Part shown: in pieces, positions 24,248-36,561 of the stretch | Layout of the letters: every line of letters starts with the position of its first letter | Position numbering within the stretch: position 1 is the first letter of the stretch | Source of the DNA: Hydnum rufescens UP504 | Lineage: Eukaryota > Basidiomycota > Agaricomycetes > Cantharellales > Hydnaceae | Reading direction: 5' to 3' | Length of the DNA: 64,000 bases | NCBI GenBank assembly: GCA_014904985.1 | Contig: MU129025.1 | Location: 17,108-81,107, forward strand | Position numbers and translations under genes: made by a program | The notes under the pieces: generated by a model | Databases searched by the model: none | Seen by the model: the letters and a program-made list of their open reading frames with translations, nothing else | What the model was told of the DNA's origin: nothing

Positions 24248-24892
24248 ATGGGTGTGGACATCAAGCGCCTGAGTCCTGGTGATGGCAAGGTAAGCTACAA
24301 ACCTTTTCCAGCTCTTGAAACCAGATCTTCACCGATCTCGGCTATATTAGACGTTCCCGAAGAAAGGAGGTCAATCGATGTCAATACTCACTCGCCTTTT
24401 CCGGACGTCGAGGCTGATCGGATCGATATCGCTGTAGATACGGTTCAGATCCACTATGTGGGTACTTTAGCGAATGGCAGCAAGGTTTGTCTATTACGTG
24501 TCTCTCTCGTCCGACCTCTCGTCAATTAACGGAAAATGACCCGACTTTTTCCAACCACTTCTAGTTCGATAGTTCCCGTGATCGCGGTGCTCCTTTCGAG
24601 ACTACTATCGGAGTCGGCAAGGTGATCAAAGGTTGGGATGAAGGTTAGTCTCCGCCTCCATTGCTCTTTCCATCAATGAATTCTTCTGATCTCACTCTTA
24701 GGTGTTCCCCAACTCTCTGTTGGCGAGAAGGCTATTCTTATTGTATCTCCTGATTACGTATGCCCCTTCCATAATTCGCGTAACCTGAACTGAAAGCTTC
24801 TTTCTCAGGGATACGGACCCGGCGGATATCCTCCTGTCATTCCGCCCAATTCCGTTCTCAATTTCGAAGTTGAACTTTTGAAGATTTTCTGA
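24248..24892 (+). CDS. FPR1: FKBP12-type peptidyl-prolyl cis-trans isomerase
   Basis: Six exons, 24248-24289, 24351-24369, 24438-24484, 24565-24643, 24702-24757, 24809-24892, join in phase to 108 residues, the exact size of the family. The enzyme isomerises Xaa-Pro bonds in the cytosol and is the receptor for FK506 and rapamycin. Active-site positions are kept: 'IHYVGTL' (Tyr), 'KFDSSRDRG' (Phe-Asp and Arg), 'PFETTIG', '[11 protein letters not shown]' (Val-Ile, Trp) and '[17 protein letters not shown]'. It ends '[10 protein letters not shown]'. The second exon is only 19 nt. Nothing suggests loss of function. Confidence 0.97.
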
Positions 24893-25934
24893 AAAGCCTG
24901 AACATGGCTTTACATTGTTAGGTAACTTTCTGTATCCTGTTGTTTGTGTAGTTTGTTCTCTATGTCGTCTAGAATGATGAGCGCGTCATTCTCTCATCCA
25001 TGTGGGCACTAGTGATCATCATGCAGCTAGTAGAGTAACCTTCCCATTCTTGAGTGCGCTTCAGGTGAGAGGCCAAATTGAGATCTAGGGACCCATGGAC
25101 CCACGACGTCGCAGTCCCCATTCTCGCCGCGGAACAGACTCCACGCCCCCAAGATAGGTCATCTCATGATCATCGTCCCCCTTCAGACATCGCCATAACC
25201 CAGGTTCGAGCCAACTCGGAGTGAGCGTTGAAATACAATAAACCCTACTCTGAGGACGATTAAATAGTGCAGCGTTATAGTCCTAAGAATTGCACCGCGA
25301 CCCAAAGTAGAAAGTGAAGCCACTCAGTAAATCGTTTGGACTAAGAACTTGGAAGGCTGAAGCAAGAGCTTTTCGAACAATCAGTAAATGAGTCAAATCT
25401 ATAGATCGTGACGTCGTGTAGACCCAGGGAAGGGGGTCTTTCCCTGTGCCAGGGAGATAGTCGCCCAGCAGTACTACAAGGGATTCCGTGAGCCATTAGC
25501 CCCCATCCATGAGTGAGATTAATATAGGTATGTACACATAAGTATCCAAGGCGCTTATTTTTTATCAGTAAGGGGCACATAGATTCAGCGGTTGAAATGC
25601 CATGATACCGGGGTCATTGCTGCGCAAGCCAAGTAGAGGCTGCAGGCAGGATGGATGGATGTGGAGGGAGGTCGCCAAACTCACATGAACAAGACACCTA
25701 TAATGACGAACCTGGGAACCCCCAATTCGCCGAATAGTGGTCTGTATAAAATCCTCTACATTGCAGTATTCGTGTTTGCATAGCATTCAGGCACGCCAGA
25801 GGACGAGACAGCGTTTAACGATGTCCCAATCTTGCTCATTTGCAGATCAAGGGAACGAAGGGCCTCGTGGATGGAAAAGCTCTCCGCACGGTCACCGAAG
25901 AAAATGCAGGCGGTAAGTTGATAGCTCTTGCATG
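24893..25934. other. Intergenic region downstream of FKBP
   Basis: About 1 kb between the FKBP stop and the 3' end of the SLD3-like relic. I see no conserved coding segment, RNA gene or repeat. Confidence 0.4.
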
Positions 25935-27285
25935 ATTTAGGGTACTGCAGGCCAGGTCCGTAGCCTCTCGTGCCCCACCAGGACACAGGCCTCGCCCCTG
26001 GCAAACCCGAGCAAAAACAGTCAAGAAGATCAAGTGGTTCCACCACTCGCTGCCGCGAACTCGAGGAAGGTCAGACATGGCCCAAATCGAACTCTTCATA
26101 TCACGTCACCCCGGATGCTGTGTGTGTCACTGAATACGACGATGTGCGCATTTGTGCACATACGGGCGCAATTCTCCGGACGAACGACTGGGAAGCTTGA
26201 TTTGATTGAGCTGTCCAGAGGACGAGACTCTGGCAGGGAGGCTGTGGTCTGGGCTAATAAACGGAGGATGGGGACTCCACAGAGCTGAAGGACGAGATGA
26301 AGATGATGAGAATGTTTTTTCAGCGGAGTGACTCGTGCAGAGAGTGGACAATCTGAGAATCTACAAGATACACAAGGTCAGAATATGGAGTGGTACTAAG
26401 TTACGACTCCGTACGGAGTTGGTCGCAAAACGCCTTAAACCGATCATGGGAATCAGCATTCGACTTCAAATCCCGGGTGTCCCTCTTCCCCCTTTCGCCA
26501 TATACTACAGCCTGTCAGTCAAAATATCCAATGCATCTTCAAGAGAGCTTGTCGACCGCGGTAGCTCCATCGCTTTAGATGACTTCTCCTGTTTCTTATC
26601 TCGCTTCCGTTTCAGGTTCGCCATCCACAGGCAGTGAAAGGCCCAGGAAATGCACAAGAATTCGTATGACACGTAGTTACCTCAGTGAATTTGGTATAAC
26701 ATACCAGGTGAGCGAGAATGTACTCACTCACGGGGCTCCGGGTGGTGAAGCCAGCACTTGGTCCATTTATCATCGTCTCCACCGTTCCTGCAGTCATCGC
26801 GTCTCATGAGCCCAGGAGAAGGACATTGTAGCATCGTCTAATTGCCCATCCCCCTCACCGGCGTAGATAATCCTGGGTAAATCCATGATATTTTACCGTA
26901 GTATCCGATCTGCGAGTGGTGGAAGTGGATGAGGTGATGTTGAGGAATCGGGCGCGACGCGTCGAAGACTAGGGACGAGATGACACAGCGAGCAAATCGT
27001 CTTTCGAGAAAATTGACCATCGTCGGAACGTTTGGAAAATTGACCCGTGAATGTACCGTCTCGAGATACCAGCGGACCACAGTCATTCAGGGAGTCATCA
27101 GATGATGCTGTTAGAAAACGATAGCTCGACTCGAGCTCCGCGAAATGTCGTTGTTGCCAGCCACGGTGCGGGGCATTCAGTGCTAAGCTTGTAAAGTGGC
27201 GAGGTAGCCTCTAGCATATCACTGTCACAGCGACAGGCCCCGCGGCACAGCTTGTCACGACAAAAGTATGTATTCCCAAGAAAAC
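25935..27285 (-). pseudogene. Degenerate inverted duplicate of SLD3, introns retained
   Basis: The minus strand repeats the whole SLD3 locus of 43000-44830 in order: the leader and ATG ('gtgatATGctagagg', 27217), exon 1, intron 1, 'RRVAPDS'-type exon 2 text, the exon-2 end ('gacgatgataaatggaccaa'), the intron, exon 3 ('ctgaaacggaagcgagataa', near 26615), and the C-terminal 'DLLDCF' segment near 26025. Introns are kept, so it came from DNA duplication and not from an mRNA copy. Frameshifts and stops occur throughout, and the coding frame is not recoverable as a protein. It lies between FKBP and the 3' end of the helicase gene, about 16 kb from the parent and in opposite orientation. Confidence 0.9.
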
Positions 27286-27373
27286 TAATAGGATATCCAA
27301 AGATTCCCCTAATCCCAAGCCTCCAAATCTTCCGTATTCAGGGTCGGCTTTCCCTCTTTCTTCACTGTTGGCT

Positions 27374-30300
27374 TCATCGTGTGTTCGTGATGATTCCTTT
27401 GATCCCACATTTCATATGAGACTCGAGTCCATCGACATCACCTGGCTTTGCAAAGCTCCTGCACTCCAACAGCAACCTTTCGACCTCGCGTACCCCTTTC
27501 CTGAGTCCCATCAGGTTTCCTGCACGGAATATTTCGTGTTTCGGGGAGATCATCTTCCGACCCGCCAAGAGTTCTTTATACACCTTACTGAGAGCAAGCA
27601 AGAGGTTTTCAGTTTTTGGGGCGAAAATATACAGAGGGGACCGATGTCTTACGTCGTAATGTTCTGGGTGTCTCTGATCGTCTCCAGCTCAAGGTGTACC
27701 GCCTTCGGAAGTCGGCGTTTCGCAGTATCCTTTATTTTGCGGACGACGAGAAGGAGCGTTTCGACAACACATAGCACGTGCGGCAGGGGGCCGCGCACCA
27801 TCTTGACCCAATAGCTTAGTCGAACTGTGTCGTCCACTAACTTGATCTCGGATACATCAGCAGCGCATTCCGCCCATTGTTGCACGAGTAGGTTTTTGAC
27901 GAGTCGAGAGTTCTTCCGATCCACGCATCGTCGATACCACAGCTGAATGCACGTCGCTGCGGAATGCTCCTCCTTCGTCCGTGGCTTCTCCATCTTCTTC
28001 AGGTCCAGAACGCCCTCTTCCTCTGGCTGGCCGGATACTTCGAATTCCTCCTTTATGGTGTCTTCAGGACCCCAGTCCTCCTTCGTGTTTTCTTCCTGGG
28101 GCCAGTCCTCCTTCGCGTGATCTTCTGGACGCCATTCTTCATTTATAGCTTCTTCTGCAAACGGTGCCTATTTCGTTCACCCCTTTGTCAATGCTTGGGA
28201 TTTCTGAGGCCGTTACATCGGTGTCTTGGACCGCCAATGGGGCCTCGGCCACGGTGTCGGGAACCTGAGGTGCGGCTGTCGGACCCTCCATTGGTTGAAA
28301 AGCATTATATTCGAGGGCCCGTTTGATATCAGCCTCGTCACTGAATATGACGTGCCGCACGCTGGCGTCGGTATATATATAGGCTGACTCTTGTGTTGCA
28401 GGAACACCATGCAGTCAATCTCAGTTGGAGGGAACATGGAGTGCCGCATGACTTTACGGGCGTCAGACCATACGCGAGCGTAGACATAGCTATTGTATCC
28501 TTTTCGTCAGCCCGTGAAACGGTGCTAATAACGCCGGAAGCCGCACCCAGAGTACATCTTATGATGTGAGTTGGCGGTGCCTAGGGACCACGAAATTGCG
28601 GACAAGACCATTGTACGGATTCCACTAGGCCCATTCTCACCAACTTGGACTCGTGTGAGCAGAAAGCGCAAAATAGATGCAGGATTTGACTTACTCAGAA
28701 TCAAAAGCCGACATCTTACACCGCGCATGGTCAAATAGGGTTAAGTGATGTAAATAGATCCTACTCACATTCTCGCAATGATGACTGCTCGAGGAATATA
28801 GCTAGAACCAAGCGAATGCCCATCGAGGGCAAAGTTGTCTAGAACTTGGGAATCAGACTCACGATTACGAAGGTGGGGATCAAATCGCCAACCTGAACCA
28901 TCTCTTGAGTACAAAATGCGCTAACAAGTCTCGCACTGGGCTGAGGAGCAGTTGGAAATTGAGGTTGCGAACGTGCACTGGCTTCCGAGGACCGCGCAGA
29001 GCCATTAAAACCCATGAGCGAGGCATAGTAAGATTATGAAAAGGTTGGGGCCAGTTTGTGCGGTGATTGAGTATGATAGCGAGTGCGAGATATTCCAAGA
29101 AATGTACGAGAACATTGATATCTATCGGAAGGTTGCTTTCCACCACATGCCTGGTTTCCAAATGGATATCATATATTCATGCAGCTTTAAAAGGCAAGAA
29201 TCTTACTTGATGAAGAAAGCTCCCTGAAACAATCTTGCTCCAGCACTGTAGTCAAAAGCAGCGAAAAGATCTTCCACGATGGAGTACTCCGACATCTTTC
29301 TCTTGAGCAGAGGATGGGCTCGTACAGCCCGAGCGCACCCGCGAAATATTGTGGCAGCGATTGATGCAGAAGAGAGGCCAAGTGGTCAAGGTCAAAGTGT
29401 CTGCAAGGACAGGATCGCGCATCGAATTTGCTGTAATGATGAGGGGCCGGAGCTGGAAGACGCGTTCTTGGATCCAGCTTGGATCAGTGGTATAGCTCGC
29501 TTGGACTCTGGGCAAGACAACACCAAGGATTCTGAAGCATTTCCAATGCGGTGGATGACAGGGTATAACGAGCTGTAGAACCCCTCTACCCAAATTCTTT
29601 TGACGCTGCGGAGCATATCGTACTTGTTCTCCGGGCAACGAACAGCCCACAGATGCTCCAGGGTCAGGATAGTCTGCATGTGAACGCGAGCGCGCATATT
29701 TACAACGTCCATCGAGATGACCGTGGTGTGGTCTCTACCGCATTGGATCCGGTTGCAATTATTATACAACACAATGTCCAGGCATGGCCACAGAACGGGA
29801 GCTCGACGGAGTGTACATGTACGTCCTCCAGGAGCCGGTGGACACAGTCCTCAAGGTCTGACCTAACAATAAATTCAAGTTCCCGCCCGTTTATGATGCC
29901 TTCATCCTCGGTACGCGAGCCTCGTTGAATTAAGGCGGAAAGATACGATGATTTGGAGGCAACAGCGTACTCATCGGGAAGCGGTTCGGAGGAGTATGGA
30001 TCTACCGCGGGTGTAAAGCCGAGGAGTTTTTGGGCACTTCGAGAACTACACATGTCGGAACACCTCAGAAGTCCCAGGATCAGCTGAGAATACGCATCCA
30101 CCAGATTAAGCTTGCTCGAAATTCCAGCTAATGAACTTGTTTGCAAATGAAGTGGAGTTCGTAGAACCTGGTTAAGGCATAAGGTGGCAAGAAGCCCGTT
30201 TGAGGACACATATTTCCTTGAGAGGTCAACCAGATCACGCAAATCTCGGTGTGCGATTGCCTTAAAAACGCTCGCCTGAAGTCGCATGAAGCAATGGGTC

Positions 30301-33300
30301 ATGTCACGCAATAGACACAACGGTAGTACTCCTCACATACCTCTGCACGAGCAGCATCGGAAAGAGATCCTGGAGGCATGGCCTCGAGGATCTTGTACAG
30401 TAGCGAGGCCTCATCAGTGAAATCATTATTGAAAGTTTGAGTCCACAATCCTCCGAGGACGCAGGAAATTGCCCGTTGTTGATCGCCTGGATTAGCAGAT
30501 TTGTGAAGCATTCTGCGGCCTCTAGGGTCTCCCCATCGCGAAGATGGAGCTCCGCCGCTGACGCGAAGTTACCTAACTTCTTGAGGACAGATTTGCGAGC
30601 AGTATCAAATCCCCAAGAGTCCATATATTCCAGAAGTTCATCTGTAGTGTCAAAGAGCTCCCCAGCTCGCCTGTGATGTTATCAGATTCTGTATCATCAA
30701 GGCGAAATTTGGATTTGACTCACACAATGTCATCGGTTCGGAGAAATTGCATTCGAACAACATCCAGCATGTCATCGGCAACACCAGGATCGACGAGAGA
30801 AATTGAATGGTCAGGTGGTCTGAGGAGAGAAGCCACATCTTCGAACTGGCCAACTTTCCGATACAACTGAACGGCTTTAGTGAACTCAGAGGCAGCCTTG
30901 TAGTTGTCAGCCGCAAGACTAGTTTCCCGTGCCTGGAGGAAACATTCTGCAGCTCTTGTGTATAACCCTTGAGCTGTTTCCCCTTGTGCCGTCGAGGCAC
31001 AAGCACTAAAGGCCGTTCCAGCTTCCTTGAAACTCAGAATGTCATTGGTCACTCGCGCCTCCTTACGAATTTGGTATGCTTCGGCTATTCTGCGATCATG
31101 ATCGCGGTTCGCCTTCGCGAAGCACGAGGCGGCTTGGACATAGAGTGTTTTTGCAAAGAGATACCGCCCAGTAGTGTTCCATTCTTCTGGAGTTGATTGC
31201 GCTGCAGGGATTGAGTTAAGGAAATGATTGAACAAGAGCACCTATACAAGCACCTACTCGCTAGTTGGGGGATATCCTCCGATGGATCCTGTACTTGCAC
31301 CAAATTCTGAGTGACCCAGAAGTTCTAAGTGAAGCGCCTCAGATGAGCCGGGACGAAAATATCAGATAGAGTCCCCTTACGATCATAGGTTGAGCAAGTT
31401 CGCTTGAGTCCCATATCCAGCAGTGATGGCGCGCCCGTGTGACAGCGACATAGAGACGCTTCAGCTCAGATTCAATGACCCGATGCTTAATAGGGTCACA
31501 CGACTTTGTAGCAATCACACGCCACTGCGTAGCGGTAGCAGGAGATGACCTGAAGAAATCGTGCAACAATACGTCATCAAACTCTAGACCTGACCCGACG
31601 AGTTAGTGTGGGTGCGATCTTGATGCTAATCATGTTCAAACCTTTGCTTTCTATTAATGTAAGAATTAATCCGGCGTCCCCCAATTGACGTCGCAACTCT
31701 TCTCTTGCACCATCATCACGGACAATGATCACTTGACGAGCGCCAAAATCCATTCGGGTGTCCCTATATCGAATAATCTTATTGGTATCCGGTGAATCCA
31801 GAGGCAAGACAAACACACACCCTACGTCACAGAGGAATTCCTCGAAGTGGACGAGGTCGCTGCGGAATATGCGAGGCTTTGGTCCAGAAACCACGGCACA
31901 TTCTTTCTGCAGCTTGTCAATGGAGTAGGGGAAAAGGCTCGAGATCAGATTGATCAATGATGCTGCGCAGTCAACGATGCCACCATGACTGCGATAGTTA
32001 ACCAGCAATTCGAATACTTCTGAAGGCACTGCTTCCCGAACCCCTTTCTTCACTAACGGATCATTCCTCTACAACGCGGTTTAATTGATCAATGGACTTG
32101 GGTGCTAAACTAGCCATCGACTCGCCTCTTCTCGCCATATCAGAGCCTTGAGGTCCTCAAAGCGAAAGCTACTGCCAACGCTAATCGTTTGGGCGGTGTC
32201 ACCTCCCCAGAAAAGACCGCGAGGATTTGCACACAGTTCTCGCAGTACTAGGGAATCAAACATCAGAGTTTGGGCGTGCGATACGGCGTATGCAATTCAC
32301 ATTTTGTGTCTACGGTTAAGAGATCCTGCACTTCGTCGACATACAGAAAGTCGATCTTGGCAGATATTCCTTGCTGCAACTTGCGAAGAATTGCGTGCGT
32401 ACTTCCCACAGCTCATCAGCACATATTGCACAAGATATTGATAGTAACGCGGAACACACCGATCTGGACTATCGTATTCCCCATAGCCATGTTTCATCTT
32501 CCTATACTTCTCGAATATATCATATACTCGATGGCGTTGAGTCGAAAATTGCGAGTGAGCCTACGTTTCACAGGTTAAACCTATGAAGCGCGCGAGGAGA
32601 AGCATGTACGTACTCGAGCGCTCAGTGAGACGTATGAGGCTCGATCCAGGAAGCCATCCTCCGTTTTCGTGGTGTCTTCGTGTCCGGATATCACACCCCT
32701 GAGAGAGTGACAAAGAAATCAGTGGCCCTATGGACATGAGATGAAGCAAGAGAAAATATTTACATGATTTCGCTGTATACCAAGGAAGGATCTTCACGAG
32801 CTTGTTCGTCAGAAGTCTGAGATACATTATACTGACGACGTACCCAATCCTTTGGTCAACCGCTGGTCTATATGAGGCCAGTAGTTCCTGTGAAACGATC
32901 TGCGGGAAGAATAATATTATTGGAAAGGAATAGGCAATTGAAAAATTAGAACGAACTCAAATGTAACATAGTTGTCCCGACCGACAGTCACCATCGAGGC
33001 GGTGGCCTCCGCGTCATCATTGACATGATCATTGATGCCAAGGGTAGAAATACCACCGCCTTCAGTAATCATCTTTCTTGTGGCCTGGCGACGCAGTGCG
33101 GTTCGGTGCTTGGAGAAAGAGAGGTTGAGGTCGTTTTCTAACATCCTCCGGACCTAGAAGTTGAACAGCAAACACAGTAAAAACCCATACATGCACGTGC
33201 GCAGTGAGAAGTAGAGACCTGATCAAAGGTCACAAATAGGGGGAAATGCTTGTCTGCCAGGTTTGAAAAACATTTGGGAAGATCGGACCGGTCATCAGCC

Positions 33301-35498
33301 TCTTCATCCAAGTGGAGAAGGTCTTGTTCGACAGGCCCAGGGTGGCCATCTTCGTGACCTGTCCCATGGCTAAGTTCCGCCGCGCGTGCCAACTGCTCAT
33401 AGTATTCCTGAACACGTTGTGCCAGGACGTGGGACTGGGTGAGGAAAACCTGACGATATTTTGAAGAGTGCGCTGCCTGTTCAATTCCTAGAAGCTTAAA
33501 CAACATCGTGGTCGTTTTTCCGGTGCCACTTCGCCCAATGACGAAGCACGAGGATGGGTGATTGATTATTCGTGTTTCGGTCGGCCTATGCGGCTGGTGT
33601 TAAATTGGGTATACTTCAAAAAGAGGCCGAGTGGACTAACGAGACCGCAAATGCATGTGTCGTTTCAATATCACTCATAATTGCTGCGATGAAGCATAAG
33701 GGGAGGGATATGATGAAACGATCATCTCGAACTGACCCCTAAGAACGGCCTACGAAACGCAGTTCATAAACATCAAAGATCATTTAAACAGCGAGGATGA
33801 ATGACACACAGTGGAATATGGGATGAACTTCTCGAGTGAGAGAATTTTGTGGAACTAGATCAGGATTGTTTGAGATCGCATATATATTGAATACAGGCAA
33901 AACATGACCTCGAGGTATTCCTCTTCAGTGAAAGCGTGGACTGGGAGTGGTGCCGGAGTCATAGTGTAATCTTGATGGCCCATATCATGGGTGGGGTGAC
34001 GTTCTCGGCCCCAACACCTCGCACCCTGGGTTCAACACGGTAGTTACAGCTGAAAACGAGAATCAGCGTTTAGTTAACACCACAGAGAGAATGAATGGCA
34101 GTACCGACGCCGATACTCTCGATCATTCTTGGGAAGCATCTGGGCAACTCCACTCCAGAATCTGTGATCGAATTGGGCGTGCGTAAACACACCATGTATG
34201 CGAATTACTTGTCGATCCAACTGTGAAACGGATGAGAATGGCACATAGGCCTCGATGCACGACACCGTACCTGGAGGTCCGGGTCCACTTGCAAATCAAT
34301 CCGATAGACTAAGCGAGTGTCTGATGTCATTTTCGCTTCGAAGATAGGGATGTCGTCGCCACCTCCAAGTCTCTTTTGATTTGAATCGGAGAAAAAGCCA
34401 TTAGAGAGTTCCTTGATTTTTTTCTCAACAATTCCAAACATATTCTGGTCCGCCCGTCGCATTTCGCGGAGATGCTTGAGTGCGGTTGTCGATATAAACA
34501 GGAACCACTCCCCGAAGCCATCAGGGGAATCGAAGAAATGCTTTGCCTTCTCCGGTGTTACGGTTGGGTATAGGTCCTCTGCCTTGGGCTCCTCATGTAA
34601 CGGGGTCACGTCGGATTTTACACCTACTGAACCATTACGAGGACGTGAAGAGGGCACTACGGATGGGGCTTCGACCACTCGCAGTACAATAGAACGGATC
34701 CAGGAACCAATCCCAGGTGATGTCAAGGTGGAGAGATAATACTTTGGAGCTTCAATCTACTATCCCGATGGGCACATTTATAGAAAGAACACACCGATAA
34801 CGAGGCAGATTGTAAGAGCAAGAGATTGTAAACAAGTTGCACCGATTCCTCCTCGGAGCGCGGTACTGGTACTTTGAGGAGGTCAAAAACCGCGTCCGGT
34901 TGCGACTTTTGAAGCTGTACCGTACGACGCCGGATTTGCTTGGTTTGTCGTTGCGAAAGCTTGGTAGGCCGTAAAGTCAAGGTCTCATCTTCCTGATCCT
35001 CAAAATTGAGGGTATCGATCACGCGAAGAGCGCGATCGACATGAGGGACTGAGGTCCCATGATCGTGGTGAACACTGGGGTCGACACATTCGGGAGGTGC
35101 AAGACTACAGAAGAAAGAATTCAGACCCGTTAGAAGCTCGACGAAAAAGGAGGTCGAGTAGGATTCTGAGTCTCTTGGGAATTCGTTATAGGACAAGGAC
35201 TCCAGATCCCAGCATATGTTGCTATTGGCTATGTGCATGACGTGAGTCGTCGGATGTTATTACAAGATACGAGGCCACGACAATCACCAGCAAGCAGAAG
35301 GGAAAGAATATCGGGGGCAGTAATGAGAGCTCGAATTTCAGATTTGAGGTGCTCAGGAGATCGTGATCGAGAGGCAAGCCTATTTGAAGCAGCTTCTACA
35401 CCACCTGGGGAGCGTATATTCTCGGACGCATATGTAGGTGCAGTGTGCAACGGAGAATTATCTTGTGTTCTCTTCGTCTTAGGTTTCGCGGGCGGCAT
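27374..35498 (-). CDS. TRANK1-like superfamily 1 (UvrD-type) helicase with TPR region
   Basis: A very large multi-exon minus-strand gene. The ATG at 35498 opens 'MPPAKPKTKRTQDNSPL'. In order: a RelE-like region ('GFGEWFLFISTTALKHLRE', 'DDIPIFEAKMTSDTRLVYR', 34205-34726); helicase motif I 'GRSGTGKTT' (33511-33537); motif II 'LYVDEVQDL' (near 32322-32345); motif III 'GDTAQTISVG' (near 32190); 'LLVNYRSHGGIVD' (32000); and C-terminal motifs 'ESKGLEFDDVLL' (31570-31650) and 'LYVAVTRARHHCWIWD' (31410-31460). TPR-like helices follow (30500-31240), then an IQ motif 'AATCIQLWYRR' (27910) and the final exon 27603-27374. Fungal proteins of this type are predicted ATP-dependent nucleic-acid translocases of unknown role. 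Not every intron was resolved, so total length is uncertain. Confidence 0.85.
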
Positions 35499-36561
35499 CC
35501 GAAGGAGGTCGTGAAGGGGGCCTGGAAGGAAGCGAAGGAAGTAGGACACTACGTTGTATTACATATAGTCTCGCAAATCACGACAAACGAATCAGCAGGC
35601 ACGAAAAGGGAAATGGCCTCGAGGCCTGCTCAAGAAAATAAGCGCCATCTTCACAATTCAACATATAATCCACCAAAAGTGGTAACGAGGCTTTACCTTC
35701 AAGAAGATAATTACTCAGCACGAAAAGCTGCGTACTTCTCCTTGGAGTCGGAATCGGGATGCCTGCAAAGCATGGGCAGCACGTTCTACCCCGTGGTCTT
35801 GACTCGCAGGACCGCGATCTTGGATGGGAAGCCGTCGTTTACCGTTATTGGGGGCTAAAAAAAGAGGTCAATTGATTTTAATAGGCTGGGACTGGCCTGG
35901 CCTCTCTTCCCGTTGAGAGTCACATAACCCCGTATTGTTGTCGGTTTGAAATGTCACTCATACAACCAATTAGGCGTTGGCAACACAGCTTTGGGGAAAC
36001 ACGTAAGCTTTTTGTGCACGACCTGTCAGAATAGTTCTCTATCGAGCAGTTATGCAGAATCTCACTGCCTACACAAAACTGGAAAAACGCCACAGCCATA
36101 CCGAATGAAGTAACGTATATTCCAATTAGCGAACATGCTATTGTAAATGGAAATGAGGCCTGATTCGCAAGGCTGCGGTTATTGAAACAGAAGGAGCACC
36201 ACAAGAGGTGCACTATGGTGGGATAATGTATGGCTCAAAATCCAAGAAGATGGTATGGATCGCAATGACGAAAGAAGGGCTCATACACTAAGAGATGCCC
36301 CCAAAATGGGAAACTGGATGACAGATGGAGAGGCATTGTGGAATGTCGCATAATTTATGCGGGACGCGGAGGATGCAAACTTGAACGTTGGATGGGATGT
36401 ATAAGCAAGTATAATAAGACTTGTCGTGACGGCATGGGAGATGTAGACTTGAAATCCAGCAATGCATGGCGGAGGTGACGGAAGAGAAATCGGGACGATG
36501 GAGTAGGAGAGATGCGGGACAGCGAGTGGCAGGGCGGAAAAGGGGTTGGACGATCATCGAA
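35499..36561. other. Intergenic region between helicase and NT-C2 gene
   Basis: About 1 kb. A plus-strand frame from 35612 to 35858 ('MASRPAQENKRHLHNST...') and a minus-strand frame at 35920-36213 have no recognised features. The helicase promoter must lie just after 35498. No repeat or RNA gene is evident. Confidence 0.35.

Noticed and set aside
25200..25220. 'ggttcgagcc' resembling a tRNA T-arm
   Set aside because: No matching D-arm, anticodon arm or acceptor stem upstream.
35229..35549. Independent small gene upstream of the helicase
   Set aside because: The frame beginning 'MPPAKPKTKRT' runs into the helicase exons on the same strand and is better read as its first exon.
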